Source: Polytrichum commune (Eukaryota; Streptophyta; Polytrichopsida; Polytrichales; Polytrichaceae). From it: 64,000 nucleotides of DNA. The notes under the pieces are model-generated. The model had not been told where the DNA came from and did no database searches. It saw only the letters and a list, made by a program, of their open reading frames with translations. Of this stretch, positions 57,348 to 64,000 are shown piece by piece. The stretch's first letter is position 1, and each line of letters begins with the position of its first letter. The position numbers and the translations under genes were made by a program. The DNA lies in assembly GCA_950295325.1 (NCBI GenBank), contig OX485807.1:45166440-45230439 (forward strand). Reading direction: 5' to 3'.

Positions 57348-57866
57348 GAAGTTGGTAGGATTGTGTTAGCATGATTATAGTTTAATACGTAATTATAGCA
57401 ATATAAATTACACATATGTGTGCTCTTCAAAATTGGGGCAGAGTTTGGGTAGAACTTACGAATACTATATTGTTTGGAGTTGGATGAATATCCATTTACT
57501 ATATTTCAAGCTGCAATTGAAGTTCATCTTATTATTATGCTTGGGACTATATTCTCGAATGAAGAAACATGCATTTATTACATGCACTTTGTATGTTGCA
57601 ATGTCTATATTCTATTGAACATGCTAATAATAGAAATCATTTTATATATATTTTTGGGTGAAACTTGTTTGAAGTGCTCTACCCAATGTGTTTTTGTTGA
57701 TGAAGTTGGTGTCGAGTGCTCTACCATATGTGCTTATGTCCGCACATCATAGATTTGGGATATTAGAACATATAATATAATTGAGATTGTTGACAATATA
57801 GTTTCGGGCCTCTTCAAGTTCTTTGATCCATATATTAATTTGAGACTAGAGAAAGTCTCAATTTAA

Positions 57867-57883
57867 CGAATATAGTGTTATAG
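57867..57883 (+). repeat. Right terminal repeat of C2 and its target duplication
   Basis: CGAATATAGTGTT at 57867-57879, followed by ATAG at 57880-57883, which matches the left flank. GAGACT...AAGTCTC lies just inside, as in E0. Confidence 0.82.
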
Positions 57884-58829
57884 TGGTTGTTCGCACCTAT
57901 ATCCTTAACTTTTTAACACACTGCCCCCCCCCCCCCCCCGAGGGCACATCCTTGCAATCATTTTACATTTCTCAAACACTACACTAAATATCCCAATTAG
58001 TGAGGGTGGGCTAATTAGTGTGTGTGGGAAATTAGTGATGGTGATACTAAATTTCTTTACACTATGAAATTAGTGCCTCCCAAAGATCTGGTAGGCATTG
58101 TTCATTTTGGCATTATTCATTGAAAATACTATTCATAACGACATTATTCACAATATTCATATCATTCGTACCACTGTGAGTTTCTTCCTATTATTTAGGT
58201 ATTTCCCCATAAAGGTTTTCATCACTCTAGAATCACCAAAGAGCACGCACTATGATTTTTCAACTGTACGGTAAATGAGGATGTATTCATGAATTTAGTA
58301 TCACTCAATAAAGAATTAGGCCCTCACTAATTTTTAGACTGGACAAATTAGTGCATGTTTTAGGAATTGGTAACATATGCACTAGTTGGGATAATCAGTG
58401 TAGTAGGAAACATGGTTCTTGAATGCACATCCATTTTGAAATGGGGGGTCATTAGAACACAATATGATGGACAAGAGCCTAGTCCAATCTACATAATTCT
58501 TAGATTTCACCGATGTTCTTACTAATGTAGGGCTACAAAAACAAAGGTATGACTCAATGTTCAAGGGGATTAGAGATCCAAGACCTTGTCCATCCTAGAG
58601 GGAGTATGCCAGGTTGACATGAGCAATTCAAAATTGAACGTGAATCTTGAATTTCACTCCTCCATTATAAAACTACACCTAGATATTAATAAATGTTTTA
58701 AGCAGTTGAGCATAATTCTTATAATAGATTACATTACTTTTTGTTGAGTCATGTTTGTAATCAAGAGAGGAATTCAATACATCTTGGCATGGAGTTTTTG
58801 ACACCATATGATTAGAGCATTAATAACAA
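57884..58829. other. Host DNA right of C2
   Basis: No gene is supported. A run of 16 C lies at 57924-57939. Confidence 0.4.
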
Positions 58830-60914
58830 AATGTTGATTATAGGTGTTCAAACTATGTTCAATTTAGGAAATAATCTTTGGAGGTCGATTTTGAAAAATG
58901 ATCACATTACCTATTTTGAATTGCACACTCCCGAGATAAATCAATTCCGTCTAGAGCGGGGGGTCCCTCGAGGTTCCATGACGGGGAGCCAGCAGAAGAA
59001 AGTAAAATTTGAAGAACCTGTGTTTTCTAGTCCCTTCCACAATATCAACACCTTCACTTGAAATCATGGTAATCTATATTACATAACATTACTGAGCTGA
59101 TGAGTTGTGTTCATGTGCAACTCAGTAGATTTGAAAATAAAACCTCCGGATGCTGAAATCGTATCCCAATGCTTAGACTGAATCTGAAGTTAGGGCAGCT
59201 CATCAGCGGAGAAATTTTGTGCACACAAAAGATTCGCCAGACACTGGCCTGCATTCTAGTGATGTTCTAGACGTGCACCATCCGTCGGAGAAGGGAGAGA
59301 AGGGAGACGAGGGTTGTACAAATTAAAGTCTATGTTGCACCCAACCATGATAAATTCAAGACTCGCAAGGCATGGGTTCATGATTCCTCGTCCACTCCAG
59401 CCGCTCCCAGACACGCAGCTGGAATCTCTGGAGTCACTAAACATTTCTGAAAGCAAGTGGTTCTCAGTTCGAGGTGCATTAGTAATCAAGCGAGGAAACG
59501 CCGTGCAAGCAGCTCCCACCGGGTGAGAGGAGAAATTTTCGGTACTCGATTTTTGAGTCAGCGCTAAAATACTCGATTCCAAACGCAAGACTGACAAACG
59601 CAAGAGTGAGTGACAAACGCAAATATGTTGACACGAACCCGTTGGATGCCAATGAATATGAATATGTTACAATGATGAGGAGAAGCTTGGGGATGATAGA
59701 GATTAAAATTAATGAAACCATAGTTCGTCTGAATATTTTATTAGATTAAACACTATTCCAACTTCCAAGCCAACAAAACAGAGGATCCTGAATATTGAGA
59801 GTCCCTTCTCTTCTTGGACAGTGTTTGTGAATTCATTACCTGAAGAGAAGGCAAACGAGGACAAGAAACCGCTCGCTCTCTTGTTTGATGATTCTACAAC
59901 CAAATGGCGTGCGACCTACTTTTGACCACGCAGCTGGGACAACACCAAACCACCAAAAAGGAAATGAACAATGAAGATAGGTCGAGAGGAGTGCACCTAG
60001 ATTCGGTATTCTGCAAATCCTGCTACATACAAGGCCGACGAATTCGTTCGGTGGTAGCTCCTGGACTCAAACTAACCACTTAACTAACAACCACCTAATC
60101 CAGAGAAAATGTCCAATGCCCACAAGAATATTAGATTTGGTATAGTGAATAAGAATTTAGTTTTACGATGCGCGAGGCACCGGAATGGGAAGGAAATCGG
60201 TTGGAGCTCAAGTGACCCCTGGTAGCACCGCTCCTTATAAAATCATAAACCCATTCCCCACCTTTCAAGAGAGTCCTTGTAAGTTACACTTACAGACCGA
60301 TTCATCCTGAGTGACTATGACGGACACAGGAAAGCAGCTTATCACTTTCTGTCTGTACCTCGACACTCCTGAGATGAAGCATGTGCGTCTAGTGAGGGGA
60401 TCCGCCTCGTTGGCGGAGAGCCAGCACTTAAGAGTGCCCGGAAGAAATTGAATTATGCAGAACCTCCGTTTTCGAGCTCCTTCCAGTCAAGCACACCGCC
60501 TTAATTGGGAAGCATCGTCATTATGTAGCAACATCAGCAAACAATCGCCTGCATCCTCGTGATATTTTACTATGCACAACTTTGTGCTGGAAAAACATGA
60601 ATGTTCCAAGCCAAGAAAACAGAGGATCCTCGAATTTGAGAGTTCGCTCAAACACTCCTTGCCAGACACTACTTGTAAATTCATTCCCTGAAGACGACAC
60701 TGAAAACGGATACAAGAAACCGCTCGCTCTCTCGTTTGATTATTCTTCACCCTAGTCAACGTAATTCCTAACACACAGCTGAAAGAGAACACCAGAAATA
60801 AAATACCGAAACAAATTAAGACAACACCGGAAGCAAAAGGCATGCAACATCAGAAATAAAAAATGATCGATTACGGAAGATAGTTTGAAAGGATCGCACC
60901 TGGAATCGGAATTG
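58830..60914. repeat. Decayed tandem duplication of a small gene-like block
   Basis: Two diverged copies are seen. Copy 1 has plus-strand TPEINQFRLERG and KKVKFEEPVFSSPFHN (58927-59060) and, further on, GAAACCGCTCGCTCTC near 59868. Copy 2 has TPEMKHVRLVRG (from 60369), then in a shifted frame KKLNYAEPPFSSSFQ (to about 60500), and GAAACCGCTCGCTCTC near 60716. The spacing differs, so about 0.6 kb was lost from copy 2. A short frame from 60318 (MTDTGKQLITFCLYLDTPEM) may be the better-preserved start. Coding strand and function are unknown. Confidence 0.5.
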
Positions 60915-61377
60915 TACTAATGGGGCTACAGAATGACTACCGAACTCGTTCGATGGTGGCTGGAGATGGTATACCAGCTCACCGTCCGTTTTCGTGGATT
61001 GCAAGAAGTTCCAAGAAGGTATACAGAAACTCTCTTAATGTATCATGGACATACTCTTGGAGTATGCGCATACTCCAAGTGCAAGTGCGCAGACTCCAAG
61101 TGCAAGTGCACATACTCCAAGAGGGTCACTGTACATAAGCTCTTGAAGTATGGACATACTCTTCAACGTTGCACTCTTTGACTCTAGACATTCTCCTTAT
61201 ACAAAACCTTCACCCTGGTGAACGTAATTCCTAACACACAGCTGAAAGAGAACACCAGAAACAAAATACCGAAACAAATTAAGACAACACCGGAAGCAAA
61301 AGGCATGCAACACCAGAAATAAAAAATGATCGATTACGGAAGATAGTTTGAAAGGATCGCACCTGGAATCGGAGTGG
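60745..61377. repeat. Near-identical 170-bp direct repeat
   Basis: 60745-60914 recurs at 61208-61377 with only a handful of differences, so this duplication is much younger than the block duplication beside it. CATACTCCAAGTGCAAGTGC-like words (61065-61125) lie between the two. Confidence 0.85.
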
Positions 61378-61822
61378 CACTATCCCAGCTCAGTGTCTGC
61401 TTGATCCCTTAAGCTTCCGTTTGTGCTTCCTTCAAAGTGACTCCTCCAACTTGCTCAGCGTATCAGGCAATGAGACTTGCGAGAGTAGAGGACGCTTCGC
61501 GTAGATCTGATCATGCATCACACATCAGAAATCATTTCATCATCAGAAATCCTTCGTTCAGTGCTATGGTCGGTAATGCGGATGTAGATTGAATGCGCAT
61601 GGGTAAGGGCTCAGCCGATTATAAATCCTTTGCATCGTGTGGAATCCGCAACGGCCCAGATTTATCGTCCGAGAGTCCGCAACATACTAAAGGCTCAGAT
61701 CTCTCGTCCGAGGGCGTCGAGTTCCTTCACTTTTGTGTCAGTACCCGTCAGAGGTTGTCATCGTGGACATCAGGACCACGTGGACAGCTTCGGCGAAGTA
61801 TACAGTGGGAAATTGGGAATCA

Positions 61823-61990
61823 GTGCGTAGAAGTTTTTGGGGACAGCTGCGGCTAAATTGGGAATCCGTGCGTAGAAGTTTTTGGGGAAAGCTGCGGCTA
61901 AATTGGAATCAGTGCGTAGAAGTTTTTGGGGACAGCTGCGGCAAAGTATACAGTGGGAAATTGGGAATCAGTGCCCAGAAGTTTTTGGGC
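61823..61990. repeat. Short tandem repeat, unit 44-45 bp, four copies
   Basis: GTGCGTAGAAGTTTTTGGGG-type units start at 61823, 61868, 61912 and 61971. The last is spaced 59 bases because of an extra segment (CAAAGTATACAGTGGGAAA) that also precedes the first unit. Confidence 0.85.
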
Positions 61991-62562
61991 ATAGTCTGTC
62001 AAGATCCTAGTGATAACAAGATCCTGGTTTAGAATCCATCGGTTACATGTTGACAACTTCCGGTTTTGCATTCATTCGTTTGAGGTATATTCTATAGATT
62101 CCTCTCAAATGATCGGTAATTCTCCTGAAGTCTCCACCTTCCGCCGGTTCTCCCCGGACATTGGTGGGAATGTAACAGCAGATCACAAACCTGGTTTACC
62201 GGCCAAAGCACTGATTCCTGGGCTCGGATTCCCACTCTATACTCCGCACTAGGGACTAAGTTAAGGCACTCCCAGTCACTTGAAATTGTCATTGACACAT
62301 TCTTGCCTGTCAAAATTTTGTATATTATTTTCCCCAAAGGTCTATCGTCGGAGGGAACTGCTGCAGCAAAAAATTTATTGTATGGTAGACAAACACATTC
62401 CCGACCTCCATCCCGTTTCCATAGCTTAGGTCAACATATTTTCGTGCAACACAATATCAATTTTTGATCAATGATGACATGTCACGATTGAAATCCAACT
62501 TAGCCAAATATTGGTGGCTAAGTTGGCAATTAGATTTACATTACAAGCATACTTAAGTGCTA
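61991..62562. other. Non-coding host DNA
   Basis: Nothing beyond short open frames. Confidence 0.4.
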
Positions 62563-62570
62563 CGATTAAC

Positions 62571-63131
62571 CACGGGTAGGTCACTCTAAGGCATTTTTGT
62601 GCACCACGTGCGGCTGGGGGTTTTTTGTTTTGGGGCTATTTACCTTTAAGGGTTGAATTAAAGCCTCCCTATAATTACTTAAATTTCAAAAATGGCCCAT
62701 TTGATTGCACCCTTCCATTACTTATATTGTCCAAGTCACTGCAATTTTTTGTACTCTATATTCCTTTTAAGTAATAAAAGCTAATCTACTTCCTAACGCA
62801 TTGACGAGTGTTAAGGGAAACCATGGAAACAAAGAAGGGTGCAAACCGTAATATCATTGCAAACAAAGTTATGAAGAAAACACATAGGAGACCATAGCAA
62901 ACATACTAAACATACCTTCTAGGATCCTTATCTTCAGCCCCTATATTAATTTTACAAAAAAATAATGGCCCACATTTTATGTCCATCTAACTTACTTATA
63001 ATGGGATTGTCTACATTTAATGGCCCCTTCATTATTTGGAATTCCTTTATAATTTTTATTTCAAATGATTTTAATCCTCTCTATATTATGCCGCACGTCG
63101 TTTTTAAAATGCACTAAGTGACCTACCCGTG
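62571..63131. mobile_element. MITE with 8-bp target duplication (hAT-like)
   Basis: A 561-bp element with a perfect 15-bp terminal inverted repeat CACGGGTAGGTCACT and a perfect 8-bp direct repeat CGATTAAC on both sides (62563-62570, 63132-63139). The interior is AT-rich and non-coding. An 8-bp duplication is typical of hAT elements; the terminal bases do not prove the superfamily. Confidence 0.88.
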
Positions 63132-63139
63132 CGATTAAC

Positions 63140-64000
63140 GATTACATGAATCAAGCATTCTCAATTATGTGATTGATTGGTGCTCAACAAGAGGATAGCT
63201 TATATCATGTGTATAGGTCGAATCCACCTAGAAACTTCAAAGAAATTTGGTTACTGCGGAAAGAATTATAGAAGAATTATGAATTGCTTCTTATTTCTAT
63301 TTCCTTTCATGAAGATTTTACCTAAATCACAAATATGGTAGGAATACGGTAGGATTGCATGGTAATGGACTCTCAAGTCTCTTGAGATTGCCCTTTATGT
63401 TGCCTATGATGATATTTTGAAGAAATTTAATAAGATTTGGTGGGGTTATGGCGTTATTGCCATTGGGAGTAATTTAGTGGTTAATTGGAAAGTTAAGCCC
63501 AAAATAGGTATTATTACTCGATGCCCCATGGGCCCCTAGGGGGTTTTTCCTTGGCGGTTGTTCTCGTCACCTCTAGCAATTGAATTGATTTTCAATTTGT
63601 ACCAAATCTTTTAATCTAAACCCATAGATATGCTAAGCTGCTTAACCGGTTGCAAATGGGTCGGCTATCTTATTTAAGGCCTCTTTACATTATACCTTGA
63701 GGGCCCTTCCCGAGGGGTGAACCTTTAATAACATGTATGAGTATGCGTGTGTGCACAATAGGGGTAATAATTTGAACTTTGTTGTACTACGTATACATAT
63801 GCTTCACAAATTGTAACTCATAGTTGTGTACATGTATGAAGGACCTCTAGAAAACGTACAACGTTTGTACTTGTATGGTAGTGTCACTAGACTTTATGGG
63901 ATGAGTATTTAATATGGGATGAAACTAGGATGAATCATTTCTCATTTCCTTATCTCATCCACGCATGTATGCAAGAGGCCGTAAAACTAGGGTTTTGGAA
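63140..64000. other. Host DNA at the window end
   Basis: No gene, RNA or repeat could be supported. Confidence 0.4.

Larger units (their letters stand above)
39161..57879. mobile_element. Composite transposon C2 (type II lineage), end to end
   Basis: An 18,719-bp element with 13-bp terminal inverted repeats (39161-39173, 57867-57879) and ATAG on both flanks. The first 28 bases at each end agree. Minus-strand B-II and B genes fill the left half. The centre holds type II palindromes, a GC-rich block and a telomere-like block. A 22-site palindrome array and the A gene fill the right. A 2-kb insertion (45546-47557) splits B. The same layout in C1, with a different palindrome dialect, supports it as one mobile unit. 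Confidence 0.85.

Overview
This window comes from a plant-type nuclear genome, probably a non-seed streptophyte; the exact taxon cannot be read from the sequence. The evidence is spliced genes with GT-AG introns, Arabidopsis-type CCCTAAA blocks, an exon fragment of the splicing factor CDC5, a plant-style FCP1-like HAD domain, and a landscape dominated by transposons. No rRNA, tRNA, CRISPR or bacterial-type operon was seen.

Most of the window is copies of one large DNA transposon that I cannot match to a described family. Two copies appear complete from end to end: C1 (14042-28104, 14.1 kb) and C2 (39161-57879, 18.7 kb). Each starts with AACACTATATTCG, ends with its reverse complement, and is flanked by a 4-bp direct repeat (CTTT for C1, ATAG for C2). 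Each carries two divergent modules. The left, minus-strand B module is a multi-exon gene for a ParB-like / DNA-methyltransferase-like / low-complexity-coil / FCP1-HAD protein, followed by a second small gene called B-II. The right, plus-strand A module is one two-exon gene for a roughly 1000-residue transposase-like protein of the DUF7869 type. Two partial copies fill the left of the window: E0 (1-2875, right end only) and E1 (2876-11643). E0 appears to have jumped into E1.

The strongest hidden signal is a family of 22-bp palindromes with 10-bp arms and a variable central dinucleotide, always with the core CG-NN-CG. There are two dialects. Type I has arm TTTACGAACG and occurs in C1 and E1. 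Type II has arm GTTTGGGTCG and occurs in C2. They were not seen mixed within an element or outside the elements. They sit in long arrays upstream of the A coding exon, in the introns of the B gene, and even inside a B coding exon. The dialect tracks the A-protein subfamily and the terminal sequence, which suggests a self-recognition code between element-encoded proteins and element DNA. That function is inference.

Region by region: 1-2875 E0 right end; 2876-11643 E1; 11644-14037 unique DNA with a CDC5 exon relic; 14042-28104 C1; 28109-39156 host DNA with a MITE-like element, a 5'-truncated dead LINE (29368-34388, 13-bp target duplication) and a small two-exon gene of unknown function; 39161-57879 C2, itself carrying a 2-kb insertion; 57884-64000 host DNA with a decayed tandem gene duplication, short tandem repeats and a 561-bp MITE with a perfect 8-bp target duplication. 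Only the A gene of C1 is uninterrupted from end to end. The other A genes are truncated or carry stops, and both B genes are damaged.
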